A DNA stretch of 9,170 nt from Gemmatimonadota bacterium (GTDB taxonomy: Bacteria; Gemmatimonadota; Gemmatimonadetes; JACCXV01), in assembly GCA_013696835.1 (NCBI GenBank), contig JACCXV010000168.1:1-9170 (forward strand). Direction: 5' to 3'. Below are positions 1 through 6,729 of this stretch, piece by piece. The notes beneath the pieces were generated by a model that made no database searches, was not told the origin of the DNA, and saw only the letters and a list, made by a program, of their open reading frames with translations. The position numbers were made by a program, and so were the translations under genes. Position 1 is the first letter of the stretch, and each line of letters opens with the position of its first letter.

Positions 1-555
1 CACCTCGGGTCCCGAGGGCGGCGGGCGGAGGCCGCGGCGGCGCACACGGCGGTCGCGGCCCGCGTCCTCGTGGAAGCAGGCGGGCACGTGCGTGTGCCCC
101 ACCGCGGCGAAGCGCTCGCGAAAGGAACCGAGCGCCCGCGCCGCCTGATCCTCGTCCAGCAGGTACGTGAAGGGTGCTTCTTCCCCCGGCGTGCCGTGCG
201 TCAGGAAGAGGTCCGCCGGTCCCGGATCCGGGAGCCTGGCAGTGGCCGGCAGATCGGCGAGCCATGCCAGATCGGACACATCCAGCCACCCGGAGTGGGC
301 CTCCACCGCCAGCCGTGCGGAGGAGTGGAACGTCCGGCGCACCCAGGGGTGGACGGCGGCCGCGTCGTGGTTGCCCATCACGCAGGTGCTCGCCCGCTCG
401 CGCACCAGCGCCACGCACGCTTCGGGGTCGCCTCCGTAACCAACCACGTCGCCGAGGCAGACGAGACGCTCCACGCCCTCCTCCTCCAGCCGCGCGAGCA
501 CGACGTGCAGGGCCTGGAGGTTGGCGTGCACGTCGGAGATCAGTCCCACCCGCAT
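1..555 (-). CDS. Calcineurin-like metallophosphoesterase, C-terminus cut by window start
   Basis: The 185 visible residues begin MRVGLISDVHAN and carry the full metal-ligand set of the calcineurin-like phosphoesterase fold: Asp8 and His10 (SDVH), Asp36 (LGDVVGYGGD), Asn62 and His63 (GNHD), His120 (THG), and His154 and His156 (GHTH). It should therefore be an active dinuclear metal phosphatase or phosphodiesterase, probably cytoplasmic, as no signal peptide is visible. Families of this type act on nucleotides, phosphoproteins or small phosphodiesters, and the substrate cannot be read from sequence. The ATG at 555 shares one base with the nusB stop (TGATG) and has no good ribosome-binding site of its own, suggesting translation coupled to nusB. 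The reading frame is still open at position 1, so the end of the protein is missing; the last 20 or so visible residues are Arg/Pro-rich. Confidence 0.88.
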   Translation of the reverse strand, partial: MRVGLISDVHANLQALHVVLARLEEEGVERLVCLGDVVGYGGDPEACVALVRERASTCVMGNHDAAAVHPWVRRTFHSSARLAVEAHSGWLDVSDLAWLADLPATARLPDPGPADLFLTHGTPGEEAPFTYLLDEDQAARALGSFRERFAAVGHTHVPACFHEDAGRDRRVRRRGLRPPPSGPEV

Positions 556-980
556 CAGGGGCTCGTCGACGCTCCGCTGAGGCGAATCCGCACCGCGTCC
601 AGGACGCCGTTCACGAAACGCGGGGACTCGTCCCCTCCGTAGCGCCGCGCGAGCTTCACAGCCTCATCGATGACGACGCGGAACGGCACGTCCGGAAAGG
701 CCATCAGCTCACAAGCGGCGAGGCGCAGGACGTTGCGGTCCACCACGGAGAGCCGGTGGAACTCCCAGTTGGTCGTGCTCTCCGCCAGGATGGCGTCGAT
801 CTCGGTCCGACGCTCCTCGAGCGCTTCCAGATGCCGGCGCACGAGCTCGTCAGTCCCCTCCTCGAGCCCGCGCTCCGCCAGCACGCGCCCCGCCGTCTCG
901 AGCAGGCTCCCCTGCCCCTGCATCTCCCAGGCATAGAGGACCTGCAGCACGAGGCGACGCGCCCTGCTGCGCCCCTTCAC
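555..980 (-). CDS. nusB: Transcription antitermination factor NusB
   Basis: This encodes a 141-residue protein, the usual NusB length. NusB pairs with NusE (ribosomal protein S10) on boxA RNA to promote rRNA antitermination. Family signatures visible are the basic N-terminus with RRLVLQVLYAWE (residues 8-19), NW at 71-72, VDRNVLRLAACEL at 80-92, the IDEAVKLARRYG helix at 104-115 and the FVNGVLDAV block at 122-130. The open frame extends further upstream, but those residues are the ribH gene read out of frame. I chose the GTG at 980 because the family match starts there, it overlaps the ribH stop by 4 nt (GTGA), and GGAG (986-989) sits 5 nt before it. The ribH-nusB neighbourhood is common in bacteria. 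The last base of its TGA is the first base of the phosphoesterase ATG. Confidence 0.95.
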   Translation of the reverse strand: MKGRSRARRLVLQVLYAWEMQGQGSLLETAGRVLAERGLEEGTDELVRRHLEALEERRTEIDAILAESTTNWEFHRLSVVDRNVLRLAACELMAFPDVPFRVVIDEAVKLARRYGGDESPRFVNGVLDAVRIRLSGASTSP

Positions 981-1528
981 GGCCGCTCCAGTCGCCGAAA
1001 TCCCACGCGCGGAGCCTCGAAGAACCCGTCCAGCAGCTCCGCCATCTCGAGCGCGGCGAGCGCCGCCTCCCAGCCCTTGTTCCCGCGCGCTCCGCCGGCG
1101 CGCTCCCGTGCCTGCTCCACGCTGTCCACGGTCAGCACGCCGAAAGCGACGGGTCTCCCGGCGTCGTACGCCAGGCGCGACAATCCCGCCGTGACCGCGT
1201 CGCAGACGTACCCGAAGTGCGGGGTCTCGCCCCGGATCACCACCCCGAGCGCCACGATGGCGTCGACGCGGCCGCTCTCGAGGAGCACGCGCGCGGCCGC
1301 GGGGATCTCGAATGCTCCGGGCACGCGGAAGGTCGAGATCGCCGACTCCGACGCGCCGTGGGCGAGGAGACACGTGCGGGCACCGTCTTCGAGCGCGCGG
1401 CAGATCTCCTCGTTGAAGCGGCTCACGACGAGGCCAAAGCGGCGGGCCCCCGCGCGCAGGTCCGAACGAACCTCGGACTTCAGGGGCTCCTTGCCGTCTG
1501 GGGGCGGGGCGGGCTTGGCGGGGGCCAC
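977..1528 (-). CDS. ribH: 6,7-dimethyl-8-ribityllumazine synthase (riboflavin synthase beta chain)
   Basis: RibH condenses 5-amino-6-ribitylaminouracil with 3,4-dihydroxy-2-butanone 4-phosphate to give 6,7-dimethyl-8-ribityllumazine, and usually forms 60-mer or pentamer shells. Counting from the GTG at 1528 (183 residues), the conserved parts are SRFNEEI (36-42), VPGAFEIP (69-76), the active-site stretch GVVIRGETPHFGYV (95-108) with the catalytic His104, AFGVLT (128-133) and the phosphate-binding GNKGWEAA (149-156). The protein is about 25 residues longer than most RibH because of a Pro/Ala/Lys-rich N-terminus. The GTG is 7 nt past the ribBA stop and is the only GTG or ATG I see between that stop and the domain. 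It has only a weak ribosome-binding site, so the start is less certain than the identity. Its TGA overlaps the nusB GTG by 4 nt. Confidence 0.94.
   Translation of the reverse strand: MAPAKPAPPPDGKEPLKSEVRSDLRAGARRFGLVVSRFNEEICRALEDGARTCLLAHGASESAISTFRVPGAFEIPAAARVLLESGRVDAIVALGVVIRGETPHFGYVCDAVTAGLSRLAYDAGRPVAFGVLTVDSVEQARERAGGARGNKGWEAALAALEMAELLDGFFEAPRVGFRRLERP
986..989 (-). promoter_or_regulatory. Shine-Dalgarno site of nusB
   Basis: The minus strand reads GGAG five bases before the GTG at 980, inside the last codons of ribH. It supports the GTG as the true nusB start over any codon further upstream in the long open frame. Confidence 0.6.
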
Positions 1529-1535
1529 GGACCGC

Positions 1536-2807
1536 TCAGTGAGAGAGCAGGTGGCCCAGCTTGTCGCGCTTCGTGTCCAGGTAGCGGCGGTTGTGCTCGT
1601 TGGGCGCTGCCTCCAGGGGGACGATGTCGCTGAAGGAGAGCCCGTAGGCCTCGAGGGCCACGCGCTTCTGCGGGTTGTTGGTGAGGAGCCGGAGGCTGGA
1701 GAGCCCCAGGTCCACGAGGATCTGGCAGCCGATCCCGTAATCCCGCGGATCGGGCTTGAAGCCGAGGTGCACGTTCGCCTCGACCGTGTCCAGGCCCCCG
1801 TCCTGAAGCACGTACGCCTGCAGCTTGTTCTCGAGACCGATGCCGCGGCCCTCCTGATGCATGTAGAGGACCACGCCCTCGCCCTCGGACTCGATGCGCT
1901 CCAGGGCCGCGCGCAGCTGCTCGCCGCAATCGCAGCGCAGGGAGCCGATCGCGTCGCCCGTGACGCACGACGAATGGACCCGCACCAGGACGTCCTTCTT
2001 GCCTTCCACGTCACCCTTGACGATGGCGAGGTGGTGCTCCTCGTTCACGGTCGTGCCGTAGAGGACGAGCCGGAAGTCCCCATAGCGTGTCGGCAAGCGG
2101 GTCTCCAGCACCCTGCGCACGAGCTTCTCCTTCATTCGCCGGTAGCGGACGAGGTCCTCGATGGTGATGATTCGGAGGCCGAACTCCCGCGCCAGCTCGA
2201 CGAGCCGGGGTAGGCGCGCCATCGACCCGTCCTCGTCCATGATCTCGCACATCACGCCCGCCGGGCGGTATCCCGCCAGGCGCGCCAGGTCCACCGCGGC
2301 CTCTGTATGGCCCGTGCGGCGCAGCACACCACCGCTCTTCGCCCGCAGCGGAAAGACATGTCCCGGACGACCCAGGTCCTCCGGCGCGGTGGTGGGATCG
2401 ACCAGGGCCCGGATCGTGGCGGCCCGGTCCGCGGCAGAGATGCCCGTGGTCGTGCCGTAGCGAAGATCCACCGAGACGGTGAAGTTCGTCTCGTTGAGCC
2501 CAGTGTTGTCGCCGACCATCAGCGCGAGCTTGAGCGCGTCCGCACGCTCCTCCGTCAGGCCCACGCAGATGAGCCCGCGCGCCTCTCGACTGATGAAGTT
2601 GACCGCTTCCGGCGTGACCTTCTCCGCCGGGAGGATCAGGTCGCCCTCGTTCTCGCGATCCTCGTCGTCCACCACGATCAGCATCCGGCCGGCGCGCAAG
2701 TCTTCGAGCGCCTGCTCGATCGACGAGAAGGAAGATCCCGCCGGGGCAGGCGCACGCGGGGCGGCTGCGGGGGGAAGGTGGACCGGTAGGTCAGAGCTTC
2801 GGGACAT
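1536..2807 (-). CDS. ribBA: Bifunctional 3,4-dihydroxy-2-butanone-4-phosphate synthase / GTP cyclohydrolase II
   Basis: This is a 423-residue two-domain enzyme making both riboflavin precursors. The N-terminal RibB domain (about 28-225) converts ribulose 5-phosphate to dihydroxybutanone phosphate; it has the acidic metal-binding loop DDEDRENEGD (47-56), Cys81, GRPGHVFPL (146-154), RTGHTEA (164-170) and CEIMDEDGSMAR (187-198). The C-terminal RibA domain (about 230-423) opens GTP; it has the zinc cysteines Cys281, Cys292 and Cys294 (HSSCVTGD, LRCDCG), HQEGRGIGL (317-325) and LLTNNPQK (374-381). Both active sites look intact, so both activities are expected, unlike RibBA proteins that have lost one half. 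A 25-residue Pro/Ala-rich N-terminus precedes the fold. The ATG at 2807 overlaps the end of ribE by 17 nt, and no strong Shine-Dalgarno site is visible. Confidence 0.97.
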   Translation of the reverse strand: MSRSSDLPVHLPPAAAPRAPAPAGSSFSSIEQALEDLRAGRMLIVVDDEDRENEGDLILPAEKVTPEAVNFISREARGLICVGLTEERADALKLALMVGDNTGLNETNFTVSVDLRYGTTTGISAADRAATIRALVDPTTAPEDLGRPGHVFPLRAKSGGVLRRTGHTEAAVDLARLAGYRPAGVMCEIMDEDGSMARLPRLVELAREFGLRIITIEDLVRYRRMKEKLVRRVLETRLPTRYGDFRLVLYGTTVNEEHHLAIVKGDVEGKKDVLVRVHSSCVTGDAIGSLRCDCGEQLRAALERIESEGEGVVLYMHQEGRGIGLENKLQAYVLQDGGLDTVEANVHLGFKPDPRDYGIGCQILVDLGLSSLRLLTNNPQKRVALEAYGLSFSDIVPLEAAPNEHNRRYLDTKRDKLGHLLSH

Positions 2808-3405
2808 GGGATCCGAGGTGACGGTGGACCGCCGCCGTGACGTATTTGGCGAGCACGTCGTACTCGACGTGCAGGGTGTCGCCAGGCACGACCGCGGACA
2901 GGTTGGTGCTCGACCAGGTGTGGGGAATGATCGCGACGCGCAGGGCGTCCGAGACCCGGTCCAGAACCGTCAGGCTCACCCCGTTCAGCGCGATGGAGCC
3001 CTGCGGCACCACCCATTCCCCGGCTTCGAGCGGCAGGGACAGGTCAACGTAACAGGTTTCTCCGGCCCGTTCAATTTGGGTCACGCGCAGCAGCCCGTCG
3101 ACGTGTCCCTGCACCCAGTGGCCCCCCAGCCTCGCGCCGACCGCGAGCGGTCGCTCGAGGTTGACGAGCGCGCCTTCGTGAAGCGAGCCGAAGCGCGTCC
3201 GCCCCAGCGTCGCTCGCGTGACGTCGAGGGAGAAGAAACCGCCCTCACGACCGGTCACCGTCAGGCAGCACCCGTCCACCGCCACGCTGGCACCCGTCTC
3301 GAGGCCCTCGCTCCAGCCTGGATCCGCCACGCGGAGCCGCAGGCCGCTCCCGAAGGGCGCGATCGGGCCCAGAGGTGCCTGGCTCTCTACGAGGCCAGTG
3401 AACAT
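2791..3405 (-). CDS. ribE: Riboflavin synthase, alpha chain
   Basis: RibE dismutates two 6,7-dimethyl-8-ribityllumazine molecules into riboflavin and 5-amino-6-ribitylaminouracil, the last pathway step. The 204 residues start with the near-invariant MFTGLVE and show the family's internal duplication: barrel 1 has SVAVDGCCLTV (40-50) and barrel 2 has SIALNGVSLTV (137-147). Between them lie VNLERPL (81-87) and GGHWVQGHVDG (94-104), and the protein closes with IPHTWSSTNL (160-169) and VEYDVLAKYV (180-189). The ATG at 3405 is chosen because MFTGLVE starts there. A GTG at 3435 would add ten residues (MPAARPAEGA) of no family resemblance. The gene follows ribD after 58 nt, the largest gap in the window, and overlaps ribBA by 17 nt. 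Confidence 0.96.
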   Translation of the reverse strand: MFTGLVESQAPLGPIAPFGSGLRLRVADPGWSEGLETGASVAVDGCCLTVTGREGGFFSLDVTRATLGRTRFGSLHEGALVNLERPLAVGARLGGHWVQGHVDGLLRVTQIERAGETCYVDLSLPLEAGEWVVPQGSIALNGVSLTVLDRVSDALRVAIIPHTWSSTNLSAVVPGDTLHVEYDVLAKYVTAAVHRHLGSHVPKL

Positions 3406-3407
3406 GG

Positions 3408-3413
3408 CTCCTT
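3408..3413 (-). promoter_or_regulatory. Shine-Dalgarno site of ribE
   Basis: The minus strand reads AAGGAG within a longer GGCGGAAGGAG purine run. Only two bases separate it from the ATG at 3405, closer than usual. It is the strongest match to the consensus in the window and supports the MFTGLVE start. Confidence 0.55.
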
Positions 3414-3415
3414 CC

Positions 3416-3433
3416 GCCGGCCGGGCCGCCGGC
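3416..3433. repeat. Perfect 6-bp inverted repeat just upstream of the ribE ribosome-binding site
   Basis: GCCGGC at 3416-3421 and again at 3428-3433 are self-complementary and flank a 6-base spacer, so the mRNA could fold into a six-pair GC-only hairpin ending two bases before the AAGGAG of ribE. It lies in the 58-nt ribD-ribE gap and has no U-run, so it is not a standard terminator. In DNA this GC-rich a match of this size can arise by chance, and no regulatory role is shown. Confidence 0.35.
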
Positions 3434-3463
3434 ACGCGCGGCTGCGCACCCTGGCCCTCGCGA

Positions 3464-4747
3464 TCATGGCATCCGTCCGGTCACGAGCTCGTCGTTGCCG
3501 AGTCGCTCGCGGACCAGGTCGCGCAGCCAGGCTCCCGTGAAGGGGAGGCCCCCCGGCGGACGCCAGGTCGAGGCCGGGGGGTGCGGCGACGCGCGCGGCC
3601 CTTGCGGCGCCTCACGCCCGGGATCCTCCGCCGTGAAGACGCTCAGGCGCTGCACCAGGCCGGCCCCCAGGAGAGCGTCCGCGAGCGTGGGCCCACCCTC
3701 CACCAGCACGCTGGAGACGCCCATGCTTCCGAGCGCGTCGAGCACCGCCGCGAGCTGGAGGCGGTCTCCCTCGCCGAGGACGCGCGCGGTCTCCACGCCC
3801 GCATCCCGGAGCCCCGTCTCCGCCGATACCGGCGCCTCGACGCTTCCGATCACGAGCGCCGGCGGCCCGCCCGGGAGCGGCCGCAGAGCGCGTGCGTCCG
3901 GCGGCACGCGGAAGGAGGCGCTCAGCACCACGCGCCTGGGCTGCCAGGGCTCGTGGTCGGACGGAATTGCGGAGGCGGCTTCCTCGGAGGCCCCGAGGGC
4001 GGCGGTCACCGGACGCGTCGCAGGCACCCGCACGGTCAGGCGGGGATCGTCGGCACGCAGCGTTCCGGCTCCCACCATCACCGCAGCCGAGAGATGCCGC
4101 CACGCGTGCACCCGGCCGCGAGCGGCTTCTCCCGTGATCCCGGCCGGGCGCCCGGCCCCGGGGTGAACAGTTCCGTCCGGGAGCATCGCCATCTTGAGGT
4201 GCACGAAGGGCCGACCGCCGGTTGCGCGCTGGAAAAAGCCCTCGTTGAGCCGCCGGGCCGCGCCCTCAGCCATCCCAACCGTGACGTCCAGCCCCGCCTC
4301 GCGCAGAAAGCGGATCCCTCGGCCGTCCACCCGCGGATCGGGATCGGACACGGCGAGCACCGCGCGGGAGAAGCCAGCCGCGGCCACGAGCGGGGCGCAG
4401 GGAGCCGTGCGGCCGTGGTGGACACACGGCTCGAGGCTGCAGACCAGCGTCGCTCCGCGCAGGTCCACGTTCCGCGCGGCGGCCGCTGCGATCAGGGCCT
4501 GCTCGGCATGCGGCAGGCCGGGCTCCAGGTGGAAGCCCTCTGCGAGCACGCGGCCCGTTCGCGGGTCGATCGCAACCGCTCCGACCATCGGATTGGGAGA
4601 CGTGCGGCCTCCGGCGCGTGCGGCGAGCGCGAGCGCGCGCCCCATCCCCTGCTCGAGGGTCGCCCCGCTTGCGGCCGGGGGGCCTTTCCCCGCTGCGTTC
4701 CCGGCCCGCGCCCCTTCGCCGGGAGGGGTGGCCGTGATCGGCCTCAC
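3464..4747 (-). CDS. ribD: Bifunctional diaminohydroxyphosphoribosylaminopyrimidine deaminase / 5-amino-6-(5-phosphoribosylamino)uracil reductase
   Basis: RibD performs the deamination and NADPH-dependent side-chain reduction of the RibA product. From GTG 4747 the protein is 427 residues. The deaminase domain (about 35-175) has TSPNPMVGAV (49-58), the zinc/proton-shuttle motif PHAE (His80, Glu82) and SLEPCVHHGRTAPC (104-117) with zinc ligands Cys108 and Cys117. The reductase domain (about 178-427) has KMAMLPDG (185-192), GITGEAARGRVHAWR (203-217), VGAGTLRADDPRLTVR (225-240) and LVEGGPTLADALL (348-360). The GTG overlaps the purM stop as GTGA, implying coupled translation. The ATG at 4645 (residue 35) is an alternative start that would remove a Gly/Ala/Pro-rich leader. 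After residue 372 the usual KLLGG-like segment is replaced by Pro-rich sequence, though a W...RLGNDELVTG ending is present. Confidence 0.95.
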   Translation of the reverse strand: MRPITATPPGEGARAGNAAGKGPPAASGATLEQGMGRALALAARAGGRTSPNPMVGAVAIDPRTGRVLAEGFHLEPGLPHAEQALIAAAAARNVDLRGATLVCSLEPCVHHGRTAPCAPLVAAAGFSRAVLAVSDPDPRVDGRGIRFLREAGLDVTVGMAEGAARRLNEGFFQRATGGRPFVHLKMAMLPDGTVHPGAGRPAGITGEAARGRVHAWRHLSAAVMVGAGTLRADDPRLTVRVPATRPVTAALGASEEAASAIPSDHEPWQPRRVVLSASFRVPPDARALRPLPGGPPALVIGSVEAPVSAETGLRDAGVETARVLGEGDRLQLAAVLDALGSMGVSSVLVEGGPTLADALLGAGLVQRLSVFTAEDPGREAPQGPRASPHPPASTWRPPGGLPFTGAWLRDLVRERLGNDELVTGRMP

Positions 4748-5790
4748 GCCGCCATGAGCAGCCGCGCGCGCCCCCGGCCTGGGAGCGCGCGGCCCACCGG
4801 GAGCGCCTCGGAGCCGTGCTCGCGGAGAAGGCCAATGGCATGCTGCACCCGGTCCCGGCCGACGAAGGCCAGCAGGCCCATGCCCATGTTGAAGACGCGG
4901 TACATCTCGCGCGGCGGCACCCTTCCCTGCCGGGCCAGGAAGCGGAACACGGCTGGCGGGTCCCACGCCGAGGCATCGATCTCGCAGTCCACGTCCGCGG
5001 GAAGCACCCGCGGGACGTTCCCCTCGAAGCCGCCACCGGTCACGTGCACCATCCCGTGCACGAGATCGGCCTCCAGCAACGGCTCCAGCGCCGCAAGGTA
5101 GCTGCGGTGCACTGCGAGGAGCTCGTCGGCGACCGATCGACCGCATCCCGGCAGCTCGTCGTCGGGCCCGAGGCCAGCGTCCTCGAACACGATGCGCCGG
5201 GCGAGGCTGTACCCGTTCGTGTGCAGCCCCGAGGAGGGCAGTCCCAGCGCCACGTCGCCGGGCCGGATGGCACTCCCGTCCAGGAGCCGCGGCCGCTCGA
5301 CCGCGCCCACGACGAACCCCGCCAGGTCGTACCGCTCGCCCTCGTACAAGCCCGGCATCTCGGCCGTCTCTCCGCCGAGCAGGGCGCAGCCGTTGGCGAG
5401 GCACCCGCGCGCGAAGCCGGAGACGATCTCCGTGATCCGCTCCGGAACGAGCCGGCCGCAGCCGATGTAGTCCAGGAAGAAGAGCGGCCTCGCTCCCTTA
5501 ACGAGGATGTCGTTGACGCAGTGGTTCACGAGGTCCTCGCCCACGCTGTCGTGGCGGCCGACGCGCACGGCCACCTCCAGCTTGGTGCCGACGCCGTCAG
5601 CGGAGGCGACGAGCACGGTCTCCCCGCCGCGTGTCCTCGCCGAGACGTCGAACCCACCGCCGAACCCGCCGAAGCCGCCCACCACCTCGGGCGTGAAGGT
5701 GCGCGTGACGAGATCGCGCATCCCGCGCGTTGCGCGCTCCGCCCGCTCGAGGCTGACGCCAGCCGCGGCGTAGCGTTCCCCGTCAGGCAC
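4744..5790 (-). CDS. purM: Phosphoribosylformylglycinamidine cyclo-ligase (AIR synthetase)
   Basis: PurM closes the imidazole ring of FGAM using ATP to form 5-aminoimidazole ribonucleotide in purine synthesis. The 348-residue length is normal. Visible signatures are YAAAGVS near the start (7-13), the glycine loop GGFGGFGG (38-45), SADGVGTKLEVA (63-74), VNHCVNDILVKGARPLFFLDY (88-108), LLGGETAEMPGLY (137-149), LPSSGLHTNGYSLAR (184-198), VTGGGFEGNVPRVLP (250-264) and MYRVFNMGMGL (296-306). The GTG at 5790 starts inside the last codons of the kinase gene (8-nt overlap) and has GGGAGG nine bases upstream. The stop overlaps the ribD GTG. Its place before the riboflavin genes links purine and GTP supply to a GTP-consuming pathway. 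Confidence 0.97.
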   Translation of the reverse strand: MPDGERYAAAGVSLERAERATRGMRDLVTRTFTPEVVGGFGGFGGGFDVSARTRGGETVLVASADGVGTKLEVAVRVGRHDSVGEDLVNHCVNDILVKGARPLFFLDYIGCGRLVPERITEIVSGFARGCLANGCALLGGETAEMPGLYEGERYDLAGFVVGAVERPRLLDGSAIRPGDVALGLPSSGLHTNGYSLARRIVFEDAGLGPDDELPGCGRSVADELLAVHRSYLAALEPLLEADLVHGMVHVTGGGFEGNVPRVLPADVDCEIDASAWDPPAVFRFLARQGRVPPREMYRVFNMGMGLLAFVGRDRVQHAIGLLREHGSEALPVGRALPGRGRARLLMAA

Positions 5791-6727
5791 CGGCGACCGC
5801 CTCCCGCGGGAGGCCCGGGCCGGGATCCTCGACGCGCATCAGGCGCAGGAACAGCTCGAAGCGCTCCTCCACTTCCCAGAGTGCGAGCGTCGTGAGACGC
5901 TCGACGCCGAACGCCTCCACGCAGAAGGAGCCGAGCACGCAGCCGTACACGACCGCTCGGCGGTACTCAACGGGCGTGAGATTCTCGCAGCGCGCGAGGT
6001 GTCCCAGCAGCCCGCCGGCGAAGGCGTCCCCGGCCCCGGTGGGGTCAACGATCGTTTCCAGCGGCAGTCCCGGAGCCACGAAAATCCCGTCCGGCGCAAA
6101 CAGCAGCGCCCCGTGCTCCCCCTTCTTGATCACGAGATGCGCGGGCCCGAGCCGCCGGATCGCCACCGCGGCGCGAAACAGGTTCGGCGTGTCGGTGAAC
6201 TGCCGTGCCTCCTCATCGTTCACGATCAGCACGTTCACCTGGGCCAGCAGGCGCTCGAGGTCGGCCCGCTGATTGCGGATCCAGTAGTTCATCGTGTCAC
6301 ACGCTCGCAGCTCGGCGCCGGGCACCCGCTCGAGGACGTCCATCTGCAGGAGCGGGTCGATGTTGCCCAGGAAGAGCAGGCGGCTGTCGAGGAAGTCGGG
6401 CGGGATCTCCGGCCGGAACGACTCGAAGACGTTCAGCTGTGTGTCGAGGGTGTCGCGCGTGTTCAGGTCGTAGCCGTATCGGCCGGACCAGCGGAACGTC
6501 CGTCCAGCCGCGCGCTCGAGGCCGCGCAGATCGATGCCGCGCTGGCGCAGCAGCTCCACGTCGCCCTCCTGGAAGTCCTGCCCGACCACCCCGACCAGCC
6601 GCACGCGGGTGAAGAGGCTCGCGGCCATGGAGAAGTACACCGCCGACCCGCCGAGCGCGTTCTCCGAGACGCCGAACGGCGTCTCGACCGAGTCGTAGGC
6701 GATGGAGCCAACCGCGAGGATGCTCAC
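5783..6727 (-). CDS. PfkB/ribokinase-family kinase, substrate unknown
   Basis: The 314 residues show the ribokinase fold signatures. The N-terminal substrate-side glycines are in ALGGSAVYFSMAA (24-36), followed by VGVVGQDF (45-52), and the C-terminal ATP/anion-hole motif DPTGAGDAFAGG lies at 228-239 with Asp234 as the expected catalytic base. VNDEEAR (169-175) and VIKKGEHGALLF (199-210) are further family marks. It should phosphorylate a sugar or nucleoside. The central stretch with FRWSGRYGYDLNTRDTLDT (78-96) and CDTMNYWI (143-150) is not the pattern of fructokinase, ribokinase or 1-phosphofructokinase as I know them; it recalls uncharacterised PfkB proteins often labelled sugar or adenosine kinase. 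The start is GTG at 6727, two bases after the argS stop, with GGAGG ten bases upstream. It overlaps purM by 8 nt, so a role in nucleotide metabolism is plausible but unproven. Confidence 0.88.
   Translation of the reverse strand: MSILAVGSIAYDSVETPFGVSENALGGSAVYFSMAASLFTRVRLVGVVGQDFQEGDVELLRQRGIDLRGLERAAGRTFRWSGRYGYDLNTRDTLDTQLNVFESFRPEIPPDFLDSRLLFLGNIDPLLQMDVLERVPGAELRACDTMNYWIRNQRADLERLLAQVNVLIVNDEEARQFTDTPNLFRAAVAIRRLGPAHLVIKKGEHGALLFAPDGIFVAPGLPLETIVDPTGAGDAFAGGLLGHLARCENLTPVEYRRAVVYGCVLGSFCVEAFGVERLTTLALWEVEERFELFLRLMRVEDPGPGLPREAVAGA
5800..5805 (-). promoter_or_regulatory. Shine-Dalgarno site of purM
   Basis: The minus strand reads GGGAGG nine bases before the GTG at 5790, inside the 3' end of the kinase gene. 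It supports that GTG as the purM start despite the 8-nt overlap. Confidence 0.6.
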
Positions 6728-6729
6728 CG

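Noticed and set aside
174..2213. A 679-codon open frame on the plus strand
   Set aside because: It lies antisense to nusB, ribH and ribBA, which have clear family matches, and its product is Arg/Pro/Ala/Ser-rich with no recognisable motif. Long antisense frames are expected at this GC content.
3218..5101. A 627-codon open frame on the plus strand
   Set aside because: It is a shadow of ribE, ribD and purM, with Arg/Pro/Gly-rich noise and no domain signature.
4748..5404. Extension of the ribD frame upstream to 5404
   Set aside because: The extra residues are purM read in another frame. The ribD family match begins well after the GTG at 4747.
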